Shown piece by piece: positions 1 to 8,582 of a stretch of DNA of 19,670 nt. Where the stretch lies: NCBI GenBank assembly GCA_036525535.1, contig DATDAH010000315.1:1-19670 (forward strand), given 5' to 3'. The stretch is from DATDAH01 sp036525535. GTDB taxonomy: Bacteria > Actinomycetota > Acidimicrobiia > Acidimicrobiales > DATDAH01. The first letter of the stretch is position 1. Every line of letters begins with the position of its first letter. A model generated the notes under the pieces. It worked only from the letters and a program-made list of their open reading frames with translations. It ran no database searches and was not told where the DNA came from. Position numbers and translations under genes: made by a program.

Positions 1-282
1 CCCGATGAGCGCCAGCACCCACCACTTGGACTCGAAGGTGCGGTTGAGGGCGTCCTCGAACGGCAGGATCGGGTTGTCCGCCATGTCGGACCAGACGAAG
101 AACCAGAACAGGGCGACCAGCAGGAGCAGGAACTTCACCCGGTCCCACAGCGCCATGGGCTTGCGCGTCGCGCGGTCGGCGTCCCGCACCCGGGACAGCA
201 CCCCGGGCTCGGGCAAGCCGTCCTTGCGGGCCGGGGCGGAGCGGGGCGGGGCTGGGGGTCCGGCAGGGATCTCCGGGGTCAC
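1..282 (-). CDS. Membrane protein, N-terminal part (cut by window edge)
   Basis: The reading frame is open from a GTG at 282 to the window edge, giving the first 94 residues. I do not recognise the family. The first 40 or so residues are rich in Pro, Ala and charged residues and look cytoplasmic. A hydrophobic, aromatic-rich segment follows at about residues 49-64 (KFLLLLVALFWFFVW), then a short polar stretch with DNPILPFEDAL, and hydrophobicity resumes at the edge (WWVLALIG). It therefore has at least one and probably two or more membrane helices. The GTG lies 4 nt past the stop of the upstream lipoprotein gene, and AGGAGGA from the end of that gene serves as ribosome binding site, so the two are co-transcribed. 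GTG is the only sensible start. Function unknown. Confidence 0.75.
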   Translation of the reverse strand, partial: MTPEIPAGPPAPPRSAPARKDGLPEPGVLSRVRDADRATRKPMALWDRVKFLLLLVALFWFFVWSDMADNPILPFEDALNRTFESKWWVLALIG

Positions 283-286
283 GGCC

Positions 287-952
287 TCAGTCCTCCTGGT
301 CGATGGTCCACGAGTCGACGATGTCGTCGATCTCGGCGCGACGGTCGGCGTAGCAGTGAGCTTCGCACTTGATGAGCAACCGGTAGACCTCGGTGGTCTC
401 GGGGTCGACCAGTGCCGTCTGGTCGATGGTCACGACCTCGCCGGACTCGATCTCGAGCTCGAACACGATGCGCTGGCCGTGGAAGCCACCGTCGAGGTTG
501 ATGTCGTACCCGTTGATCATCTCCAGGGGGCCGTCGGCCTCCTGGTTCAGGACGAGCGGGTCCACCGGGGCGTCCGCATCGGCCACGTAGCCGGACAGGG
601 CGTAGGTGCGGAGCATCTCCAGGCTGAGGCCGTCGCGCTGACTGGCGGTCTCCACCGGCTCCACGACGGCGATGCCGACCGGATCGGTCGGTACCGGCGT
701 GCGGTAGTTGGTCACGGTCGGCACCGGCGAGCTGTCCACCACCCGGACCCAGTCCAAGGGCACCCCCGGGCGCCCGAGCGTGCCGTCGTCGGTGTCGACG
801 TCGATCACCGCCCAGTCGTCGGGCACCTTGAAGAAGATCCCCGCCTCGTCGTTGGACACGTACTCGTAACCCGAGCCCCCACAGGCGGCCAAGGCCAGGC
901 CGAGGACGAGCGCGACCCCGAGGATCCCCACACCCCTCCGCCTGAGCGACAT
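287..952 (-). CDS. Secreted lipoprotein of unknown function
   Basis: A 221-residue protein. Residues 1-24 form a lipoprotein signal: RRR at 4-6, a hydrophobic core, and lipobox LAAC with lipidated Cys24, so it should be anchored on the outer face of the cytoplasmic membrane. The ATG at 952 is chosen because it puts the signal peptide at the N-terminus; the frame extends further upstream, but that part is arginine-rich and overlaps the Fe-S subunit gene. The mature part opens with a stretch around FFKVPDDWAVIDVD that resembles the PsbP/Mog1-like fold seen in many actinobacterial lipoproteins, but this is only a resemblance. A CEAHC near the C-terminus could form a disulfide or bind metal. It lies 65 nt downstream of the formate dehydrogenase genes on the same strand; no functional link is evident. 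Confidence 0.85.
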   Translation of the reverse strand: MSLRRRGVGILGVALVLGLALAACGGSGYEYVSNDEAGIFFKVPDDWAVIDVDTDDGTLGRPGVPLDWVRVVDSSPVPTVTNYRTPVPTDPVGIAVVEPVETASQRDGLSLEMLRTYALSGYVADADAPVDPLVLNQEADGPLEMINGYDINLDGGFHGQRIVFELEIESGEVVTIDQTALVDPETTEVYRLLIKCEAHCYADRRAEIDDIVDSWTIDQED

Positions 953-1017
953 GGATGTCCAGTGTGCCGGTAATCGCCCGACGGCGACAGTCGCGACCGA
1001 ATCCGCTCGACGGTGGG

Positions 1018-1860
1018 TCAACCCTTGGGCGGGCCTTGGACGTACTCCCAGCCGAAGCGGCCCTTGATGCAGAGGTGGCCGCTGGTGACCTCGTGGTCGA
1101 CGGGACTGGTGACCTTGACGATGCGCTCGTCCTGGACGTGCAGCTCCAGGTTGCAACCGACGCCGCAGTAGGAGCACACGGTCGTGGTGACGGTCTGCTC
1201 CTCCGGGCGCCAGTCCTCGGCGTTCCGCAGGTCGAACTCGCTCTTGAACTGCAGCGCGTTGGTGGGGCAGACGCCGATGCAGTTACCGCAGTAGACGCAG
1301 GCCGAGTCGGGGAGCTCGACGTCGTACTCGGTGGAGATGCGGGCGTCGAAGCCCCGGCCGCTGACGGCGATGGCGTAGGTGTGCTGGGCATCATCGCCGC
1401 AGGCCTGGACGCACTTGTAGCAGAGCACGCACTTCTCGTAGTCCCGGATGTAGAGCCCGTCCTGGACCTTGACCGCGTCCTCGACCCGCTCGACCGGATG
1501 GTCCTCGGTGCCGTACCGGGACGGGTCGGCGTCGTAGTGCTCGATCCAGCGCCCCAGCCCGTCGGCCTGGGACAGGTCGACCCCCGACCCGAGGAACTCC
1601 AGGACGATCTTGCGGCTGTGACGGACCCGGTCCGAATCCGTGTGGACGACCATGCCGTCCTCGACGGGGCGGGAGCAGGCCGGCACCAGCGCCCGGGACC
1701 CCTCGACCTCGACCACGCAGACCCGGCACACGTTGACCGGGGTCAGGTTGGGCGCCCAGCAGATGGTCGGCGTGTCGATGGCGGCCTCGGTGCAGGCCCC
1801 GAGGAGCGTCGTGCCCTCTTCGATCTCCAGCTCGTGGCCGTCGACGGTGAGCCGGATCAT
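1018..1860 (-). CDS. Formate dehydrogenase Fe-S subunit carrying the [4Fe-4S] domain normally found in the catalytic chain
   Basis: A 280-residue soluble electron-transfer protein. In order: a [2Fe-2S] ferredoxin domain with Cys34, 45, 48 and 62; a double [4Fe-4S] module with Cys144/147/150/154 and Cys188/191/194/198; and at the C-terminus a molybdopterin-oxidoreductase Fe4S4 domain with Cys229/232/236/264 followed by Lys266 (CIKG), ending GRFGWEYVQ. In E. coli FdhF the equivalent domain is at the N-terminus (Cys8/11/15/42, Lys44). The region between ferredoxin and double cluster lacks the HxxxCxxC...C ligands (N5 cluster) usual in NuoG-like proteins. The ATG overlaps the stop of the NuoEF-like gene by 4 nt (ATGA), showing translational coupling. 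Electrons from formate should pass from the Mo site through these clusters to the diaphorase subunit. Family certain; subunit role inferred from domains and operon. Confidence 0.93.
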   Translation of the reverse strand: MIRLTVDGHELEIEEGTTLLGACTEAAIDTPTICWAPNLTPVNVCRVCVVEVEGSRALVPACSRPVEDGMVVHTDSDRVRHSRKIVLEFLGSGVDLSQADGLGRWIEHYDADPSRYGTEDHPVERVEDAVKVQDGLYIRDYEKCVLCYKCVQACGDDAQHTYAIAVSGRGFDARISTEYDVELPDSACVYCGNCIGVCPTNALQFKSEFDLRNAEDWRPEEQTVTTTVCSYCGVGCNLELHVQDERIVKVTSPVDHEVTSGHLCIKGRFGWEYVQGPPKG

Positions 1861-3560
1861 GATCCCACCAGCCCCAGGTCCAGGGCCGAGCGGACGGCGC
1901 CGACGGCGGTGTGGCCCAGGCCGCAGATGGAGGCGTCGGTCATGGCCGTCGCCATCTCATCCAGGAGCTGTCGCCTTTCGTCGGTCAAGCCACCACGCTC
2001 CCGCATCTGCACCATCGTCTCGTGGACGCGCACCGTACCGACGCGACACGGCACGCACTGGCCACAGGACTCGCTGCGAAAGAACTCGGCGATGCGCACG
2101 ACGACATCGGTCAGGTCGACCGTCGTGTCGAAGACCATCACCACCCCCGAGCCGAGGGTGGCCCCCGCCGCCCGCGTGTCCTCCAGGGTCAGCGACAGGT
2201 CGAGGGAGTCGGGCCCGACGAACACCCCGGCGGCGCCGCCGAGGAGGACGGCCGCCAGCTCGCCCTCGACGCCGCCGGCGAGGTCGAGCAGGTCCCCCAA
2301 CGTGATGCCGAACGGGGCCTCGTAGACCCCGGGACGCCCGATCCGGCCCGACAGGCAGAACAGACGGGTGCCCGGCGACTGCTCGGTGCCCACGGCGCGG
2401 TAGGCCTCGGGTCCCTCCAGGACGATGGGCAGGACGTTCAGGAGGGTCTCGGGGTTGTTGACGGCGGTCGGTTGGTCGAAGAGGCCGTTCGTCGTGGGGA
2501 AGGGGGGCTTGTTGCGGGGCTCGCCCCGGAAGCCCTCGATGGAGTTGAAGAGGGCGGTCTCCTCGCCGCAGATGTAGGCCCCACCGCCTCGCCGGACCTC
2601 GATGCGGAGGCCGCCGCGCAGCCAGCCGGCCGCGTCGACCTGGGCGATGGCGGCTTCGACCCGGCTCGTCGCCTCGGGGTACTCCCCGCGGATGTAGACC
2701 CAGGCCTCGCCCGCCCCCACCGTCTCGGCGGCGATCACCGTGGCCTCGACCAGGGCGAACGGGTCCTGCTCGAGCAGGGTCCGGTCCTTGAAGGTGCCCG
2801 GCTCGGACTCGTCGCCGTTGACGACGACGTGCCGGCGCTCGCCCGCCGCGTCCCGTACCGCCCGCCACTTCACACCGGTTGGGAACGCGGCGCCGCCCCG
2901 ACCCGACAGGCCGGCGTCGGTCAGCCGCGCGATGACGGCGTCCGGGCCCAGCTCGCGGGCGCGGACCAACGCCTCGCCCCCGCCGTGGGCGAGGTAGGAG
3001 TCGAGGCTGGTCGGATCGACCCGGCCGACCCGGCGGAGCAGGCGCAGGTCGGGATCGCCGGCCTGGGGCAGGGTGAACGGGACAGGTTCCGGCACGGCCT
3101 CCGCGGGTCCCCGGCGCTGGACGAACGCGGCGGGCGCCTGCTCACAGCGACCGAGGCAGGGCGCGTCGTGCCGCACCGTCCCGTCGGCCACCGGCGCGAC
3201 GTCCGACATGATGCGGCAGGCCGCGTCGACACAGACCCAGGTCGTCGGGCCGTCGCCGTCGGGCTCGGTCGTGCGGAGCAGCTCGTAGAACGTGGCCACC
3301 CCGTAGATCTCGGCCGGGGGCACGGCCAGCTGGCGGCCGACGTGGTTCGTGGCGCCGGGGCTGATCCAGCCCACCTCCTCCTGGAGGGCGATCAAGGTGG
3401 GCAGGAGCAGGTGGCGCCGCTCCCGCTGGCGGGCCCGGCCCCCCCGGACCAGGCGCTCGCTCTCGACCTCGGTGGCCGGGCCCAGGTCCCCGAGGACGGC
3501 GTCCACCGCCGCTCGCTCCGACGCCGTGGGCTCGGCGTCGGTGAAATGCAGGTCGCTCAC
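1857..3560 (-). CDS. fdhB: NAD-binding diaphorase subunit of formate dehydrogenase (NuoE-NuoF fusion)
   Basis: A 567-residue flavoprotein that should pass electrons from formate oxidation to NAD(P)+. Residues 1-145 are a NuoE-type thioredoxin-like domain with [2Fe-2S] ligands Cys110, Cys115, Cys135 and Cys139. From about residue 170 it is NuoF-like: the FMN/NADH-binding loop GLSGRGGAAFPTGVKW at 217-232, a second nucleotide motif GGGAYICGEETAL at 325-337, an SLBB-like segment around 405-480, and a C-terminal [4Fe-4S] with Cys499, 502, 505 and 546. The same fusion occurs in NAD-linked formate dehydrogenases and some hydrogenases. The GTG start overlaps the stop of the catalytic gene by 4 nt, and its own stop overlaps the next ATG by 4 nt. 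The flanking Mo catalytic gene and fdhD show it belongs to formate dehydrogenase rather than complex I. Confidence 0.93.
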   Translation of the reverse strand: MSDLHFTDAEPTASERAAVDAVLGDLGPATEVESERLVRGGRARQRERRHLLLPTLIALQEEVGWISPGATNHVGRQLAVPPAEIYGVATFYELLRTTEPDGDGPTTWVCVDAACRIMSDVAPVADGTVRHDAPCLGRCEQAPAAFVQRRGPAEAVPEPVPFTLPQAGDPDLRLLRRVGRVDPTSLDSYLAHGGGEALVRARELGPDAVIARLTDAGLSGRGGAAFPTGVKWRAVRDAAGERRHVVVNGDESEPGTFKDRTLLEQDPFALVEATVIAAETVGAGEAWVYIRGEYPEATSRVEAAIAQVDAAGWLRGGLRIEVRRGGGAYICGEETALFNSIEGFRGEPRNKPPFPTTNGLFDQPTAVNNPETLLNVLPIVLEGPEAYRAVGTEQSPGTRLFCLSGRIGRPGVYEAPFGITLGDLLDLAGGVEGELAAVLLGGAAGVFVGPDSLDLSLTLEDTRAAGATLGSGVVMVFDTTVDLTDVVVRIAEFFRSESCGQCVPCRVGTVRVHETMVQMRERGGLTDERRQLLDEMATAMTDASICGLGHTAVGAVRSALDLGLVGS

Positions 3561-5479
3561 ACCGTGATCTTGTCAACTCTGATGGCCGCGGCCTTGAACT
3601 CGGAGGTGCCCGAGCGAGGATCCCAGGCGTCGTTGGTCAGCAGGTTGGCGTCGACCAGGTCCGGGAAGTGGAAGGTGGTGAAGGTCAGGCCCACGGGGAT
3701 GTCGGGCTGGATGCGCACCGCCATCTCCACCGCCCCGCGGGGCGAGGTGACGAGGACGCGTTCGCCGTCGACCACGCCCAGGCGAGCGGCGTCGACCGGG
3801 TTCACGTCCAGGGCCTCGCCGTAGCGGATGGGGGAGTCGAAGCCGCCGGACTGCACGCCGGTGTTGAACGAGTCGAGGGCGCGGCCCGTGGTCAGGCGCA
3901 GCGGGAACTCCTCGCTCAGCTCCTCGACCGGCCCGGCGTGCTCGACCACGCTGAAGGGGGCCGGCTCCCGGCCACCGAGATCCGGCTCCCAGAGCCAGCC
4001 GTGGAGGAAGGGGCTGCCGGGGTGGTCCTCGGTCGGGCAGGGCCACTGCAGCCCGCCCTCGGACTCCAGCCGGGCGTAGGTCATGCCCTGGTGCAGGGGG
4101 GAGAGCGAGCGCAGCTCGTCCCAGAGGTCCTCGGGCGTCGGGTCACCCCAGGGGTAGCCCATCCGCCGGGCCAGCTCGCCGATGATCTCGTGGTCGTGGC
4201 GGGCTTCGCCCGGTGGCGGGACGGCGGCCCGGACCCGCTGGACGCGGCGTTCGCTGGAGGTGACCGTGCCCTCGCACTCGGCCCACGCCACCGAGGCCGG
4301 GAGGACGACGTCGGCCAACTCGGCCGTGCGGGTCAGGAAGATGTCCTGGACGACCAGGTGGTCGAGCCCGGCCAGTAGGGACCGGGCGTGCTCGACGTCG
4401 GCCTCGGAGTCGGCCGGGTTCTCGCCGATCACGTACAGGCCGGTGAGCTCGCCCCGGCCCATGGCCTCGAACATCAGGGTCAGGTGGAGGCCGGGCTCGG
4501 GGTTGAGGGGCACGCCCCAGACGGCCTCGAAACGGGCGCGGGCCGCCGGATCCTCGATGTCCTGGAACCCCGGGAGCTTGTTGGGGAGGGCGCCCATGTC
4601 CCCGCCGCCCTGCACGTTGTTCTGGCCCCGCAACGGGACCAGGCCCGAGCCCCACCGGCCGACGTGGCCGGTGAGCAGGGCCAGGTTGCAGAGCGCCACC
4701 ACGTTGTCGACCGCGTTGTGGTGCTCGGTGATGCCCAGCGTCCAGAGGATCTGAGCCTTGTCGGCCCGGGCGTAGGCGTGGGCCATGTCCCGGATGGCGT
4801 CGGCGGGCAGCCCGGTCAGGGCCGCGGCCGCCTCGAGCGTGTACGGCTCGACGGCGGCGGCGTAGGCGTCGTAGCCCTGGGTCGAGTGGGCGATGAAGGC
4901 GTCGTCGGTCAGGCCGGCGGTGATGATCTCGCGGCCGAGGGCGTTGGCCAGGGCGATGTCCGAGCCCACCTCCAGGCCCAGCCACACGTCGGCGAACTTG
5001 GCCGACGACGTACGGCGGGGGTCCACGCAGTAGAGCCGGGCCCCGTTCTCGATCCCCTTCAGCAGGTGGTGGAAGTAGATCGGGTGCGCCTCACGGGCGT
5101 TGCTGCCCCAGAGGAGGACGACGTCGGCCTCCTCCACCTCCTCGTACGAGCAGGTCCCACCACCGGCACCGAAGACTGTCGCCAGACCGACGACGGATGG
5201 CGCGTGTCAGGTTCTGTTGCAGGAATCGATGTAGTTGGAGCCCAGGGCGGTACGGGCGAACTTCTGCGCCGCGAAGTTGACCTCGTTGGTGGCCTTCGAG
5301 CAGCTGAACAGGCCGATGCCGGTGGGGCCCTGGGTGTCCAACACCCGGCGAAAGCCTTCGGTGGCCCGGTCCAGAGCCTCCTCCCAGGTGGCGGGGCGGA
5401 GCACACCGTCCTCGCGGACCAGGGGCCGTTCGAGGCGGGGCCCGGGAGCCCGTCGATCGCGTCGGTTCCGTCCGGGCAT
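3557..5479 (-). CDS. fdhA: Selenocysteine formate dehydrogenase, catalytic molybdopterin subunit (TGA at 5207-5209 read as Sec)
   Basis: Oxidises formate to CO2 at a Mo or W bis-pterin site. Read through the single in-frame TGA, the gene encodes 640 residues from the ATG at 5479 (a TTG at 5488 is the alternative). The TGA is codon 91 in the context DSCNRT-U-HAPSVVGL, matching Sec140-His141 of E. coli FdhF (CCARV-U-HGPSVAGL). Arg284 in LRGQNNVQG matches FdhF Arg333, and the Sec-to-Arg spacing is 193 residues in both. Other family signatures are DMGALP and MGYPWGDPTPEDLWDEL; the C-terminus has the molydopterin dinucleotide-binding domain. The chain starts at RLERPLVREDG and lacks the usual N-terminal [4Fe-4S] domain, which is encoded by the gene ending at 1018. 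A conventional caller would report only a truncated protein from a GTG at 5137. No strong Shine-Dalgarno precedes either start; the gene follows fdhD by 11 nt. Confidence 0.9.
5166..5209 (-). promoter_or_regulatory. SECIS-like hairpin directing selenocysteine insertion
   Basis: Immediately 3' of the UGA (5209-5207), the RNA can form an apical stem of six pairs, GUCGUC (5194-5189) with GGCGAC (5183-5178), closing the loop GGUCU (5188-5184). A lower stem GCGCC (5203-5199) with GGUGC (5170-5166) can extend it across an internal loop. The GGUCU occupies the same codons after UGA as in the E. coli fdhF SECIS, where SelB recognises the loop. In E. coli a U is bulged in the upper stem; here the corresponding U would form a U-G wobble or flip out. 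Pairing was read by eye, not folded. Confidence 0.85.
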
Positions 5480-5490
5480 CGGAGCCAAGG

Positions 5491-6288
5491 CTAGGCCATG
5501 TCCTCGGGGGCATACAGGTTGATCTGGCCGTCCCGGGCGAACCCCGCGAGCTGCAGACCGGCGGCCCGCGCGGTGTCGACGGCGAGGGCGGAGGGGGCAC
5601 TCACGGCGACCACGGCGGCGAACCCAGCCGCCCAGGCCTTCGCCACGATCTCGAAGGAGGCCCGTCCGCTGACGAACAGGCCGAGGTCCACGGCCGGCAG
5701 GGCCCCGTCCAGGAGCAGCCGGCCGACCACCTTGTCCACGGCGTTGTGACGACCGATGTCCTCCCGGAGCAGGAACGGGCTGCCGTCTCGACCGAAGGCG
5801 GCGGCGGCGTGGACGGCCCCGGTGGCGGCGAAGAGATCCTGGTCGACGGCCGCCTTGTCGGTGACCTCCAGGAGGACCTCCGGCGGGAAGGGCTCGACCG
5901 CGGGCAGCGGGTCGAGGCGGTCGACCAGTTCGTCGAGGGTGGCCGATCCGCAGAGGCCACAGCTGGAGGTGGTGGCCGTCAGGCGGGGGGTCGGCGCCGG
6001 CGCCTTTCCCCCCGTCTCGACGGACACGGCGTTGAACTCGGTCTCCACCGCCGAGCCCGTCCCGCAGTACCGGGTGCGCAGGACCGGAGCTCCGGCGAGG
6101 AGGCCGTCGGTGAAGCAGAAGCCGACCGCCAGCTCGAAGTCGTGGCCCGGCGTGCGCATGGTCGTGGCCACCAGCGTCCCGTCGAGGTCGATGGCCAGCG
6201 GCTCCTCGACGATGAGGGCGTCAGGGACCCGGGCCACGGCCCCGTCGCGGAAGCGGTGCGTCAGCCCCGTGACCGTCCGTCCCCTCAC
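5491..6288 (-). CDS. fdhD: FdhD, sulfurtransferase for formate dehydrogenase maturation
   Basis: A 265-residue cytoplasmic accessory protein. FdhD moves sulfur from a cysteine desulfurase to the molybdenum cofactor of formate dehydrogenase, which is needed for activity. The swinging-loop CxxC is Cys110-Gly-Leu-Cys113; other family motifs are TPGHDFELAVGF (46-57) and the strongly conserved REDIGRHNAVDKVVG (175-189). Length is normal. The GTG at 6288 has no Shine-Dalgarno but lies 8 nt from a TACCCT -10 box, so the operon probably begins with a leaderless message. It is the first gene of the operon, and its stop lies 11 nt before the ATG of the selenoprotein gene. This position strongly supports assigning the downstream oxidoreductase to formate. 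Confidence 0.97.
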   Translation of the reverse strand: MRGRTVTGLTHRFRDGAVARVPDALIVEEPLAIDLDGTLVATTMRTPGHDFELAVGFCFTDGLLAGAPVLRTRYCGTGSAVETEFNAVSVETGGKAPAPTPRLTATTSSCGLCGSATLDELVDRLDPLPAVEPFPPEVLLEVTDKAAVDQDLFAATGAVHAAAAFGRDGSPFLLREDIGRHNAVDKVVGRLLLDGALPAVDLGLFVSGRASFEIVAKAWAAGFAAVVAVSAPSALAVDTARAAGLQLAGFARDGQINLYAPEDMA

Positions 6289-6296
6289 AAGACGCG

Positions 6297-6302
6297 AGGG
6301 TA
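6297..6302 (-). promoter_or_regulatory. Probable -10 box of the leaderless fdh operon promoter
   Basis: On the minus strand TACCCT fits the actinobacterial TANNNT -10 and ends 8 nt before the GTG of fdhD, so transcription would begin at or next to the start codon. No clear -35 is seen; the expected position falls in the groEL terminator. Supported only by motif and spacing. Confidence 0.45.
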
Positions 6303-6319
6303 GTCACGGGAAAACGACG

Positions 6320-6345
6320 AAGGACCGGCCCGAAGGCCGGTCCTT
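6320..6345 (-). terminator. Rho-independent terminator of groEL
   Basis: A perfect 11-bp inverted repeat, AAGGACCGGCC and GGCCGGTCCTT, around a 4-nt loop. On the minus strand the loop reads TTCG and the hairpin is followed by CGTCGTTTT. It begins 24 nt past the groEL stop and separates groEL from the fdh operon. Confidence 0.88.
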
Positions 6346-6369
6346 CCTCCTGTACTGCGGGCTGGGCCC

Positions 6370-7998
<1,629 letters not shown>

Positions 7999-8026
7999 TC
8001 GGGGGTCCTCCCTTGAGGATGTTGCG

Positions 8027-8053
8027 TTAGCACTCTCGCATCGAGACTGCTAA
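8027..8053 (-). promoter_or_regulatory. CIRCE operator (HrcA binding site) of groEL
   Basis: TTAGCACTC, a 9-nt spacer, then GACTGCTAA. This matches the CIRCE consensus TTAGCACTC-N9-GAGTGCTAA except for one base (C for G) in the second half. It lies 28 nt upstream of the groEL ATG, the classic place for HrcA repression. Confidence 0.93.
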
Positions 8054-8103
8054 CAGCAAACCACGGAGGACCCCGGAATCGCAACACGACGCGGGGGAAA
8101 TCG

Positions 8104-8490
8104 TCAGAGACCGACGTACTCCCGGGCCATCAGCACGTGGTCGACGGCCGCCAGCACGCCCTCGACGTCCAGGGGCTTGACCAGCTCGGCCTCGGCGTGC
8201 AGCAGCATCGCCTCGGCCGACGCGGCCGGATCGTCGGACGGGGAGAGGGTGACGATGGCCGGGTGGGGGCCGGGGACCTCGTCCCGCAGCGTTCTCAAGA
8301 GGGCCATGCCGCGATAACCCTCGCTGACGTCGAGGAGGATCACATCGGGGCGCCGGGTGCCCATGAGGCGGACGGCGTCACGGACCGAGCCGGCGTCGAC
8401 CACGACGTGGCCCGCGGCGGCCAGCGCCACGCCGAGCCGCGCCCGCAGGCGGAGGTCGCCGTCCGCTATGAGCACCCGTCCGTTCGCCAT
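8104..8490 (-). CDS. Stand-alone response-regulator receiver protein
   Basis: A 128-residue protein made only of a CheY-like receiver domain. The acidic pocket is Asp10/Asp12 (LIADGD), the phospho-acceptor is Asp54 (VILLD), the switch Thr is at 81 (IVTLS) and the conserved Lys is Lys105 (ELVKP). No output domain follows, so it must act through a partner protein; no histidine kinase lies in the window. The ATG at 8490 is chosen because the domain starts directly after it; the frame is open far upstream but overlaps other genes and has no receiver sequence there. The 92-nt gap to the sulfur-carrier gene holds a tandem repeat and a palindrome, so it may have its own promoter. Which signal it answers is unknown. 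Confidence 0.88.
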   Translation of the reverse strand: MANGRVLIADGDLRLRARLGVALAAAGHVVVDAGSVRDAVRLMGTRRPDVILLDVSEGYRGMALLRTLRDEVPGPHPAIVTLSPSDDPAASAEAMLLHAEAELVKPLDVEGVLAAVDHVLMAREYVGL

Positions 8491-8526
8491 GCTGCAGGTG
8501 TCGACCCCCCGGCAGGCGGGGTTGAC

Positions 8527-8544
8527 CCGAATGAGCCGAATGAC
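8527..8544. repeat. Tandem 9-bp repeat upstream of the receiver gene
   Basis: Two adjacent near-identical units, CCGAATGAG and CCGAATGAC (plus strand), 37-54 nt upstream of the receiver start codon. Such spacing could suit a regulator binding site, but only the repeat itself is seen. Confidence 0.5.
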
Positions 8545-8549
8545 CCAGG

Positions 8550-8563
8550 GCGGAGCGCTCCGC
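8550..8563. repeat. Perfect 14-bp palindrome
   Basis: GCGGAGCGCTCCGC reads the same on both strands, between the sulfur-carrier gene and the receiver gene, 60 nt before the receiver start. It could be an operator or the stem of a weak terminator; there is no T-run. In such GC-rich DNA some palindromes arise by chance. Confidence 0.35.
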
Positions 8564-8582
8564 GCCGCGGCGCAGCGTCGAT

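Noticed and set aside
1957..2868. Long arginine-, glycine- and proline-rich frames lying opposite or beside the fdh, groEL, amidase and otsA genes
   Set aside because: They overlap well-supported genes and have compositions typical of shifted or antisense frames in GC-rich DNA, with no recognisable domains.
3557..5137. The catalytic formate dehydrogenase as a 526-residue protein starting from a GTG at 5137
   Set aside because: The frame continues upstream through the TGA into 91-94 further codons that match the family, including the conserved NEVNFAAQKFAR segment. The GTG at 5137 falls inside a conserved region (EEADVVLLWG).
5207..5209. The TGA as a nonsense mutation making fdhA a pseudogene
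   Set aside because: It sits exactly at the Sec position, a SECIS-like hairpin follows, and all later catalytic and operon features are intact. A chance nonsense mutation here is much less likely, though resequencing would settle it.
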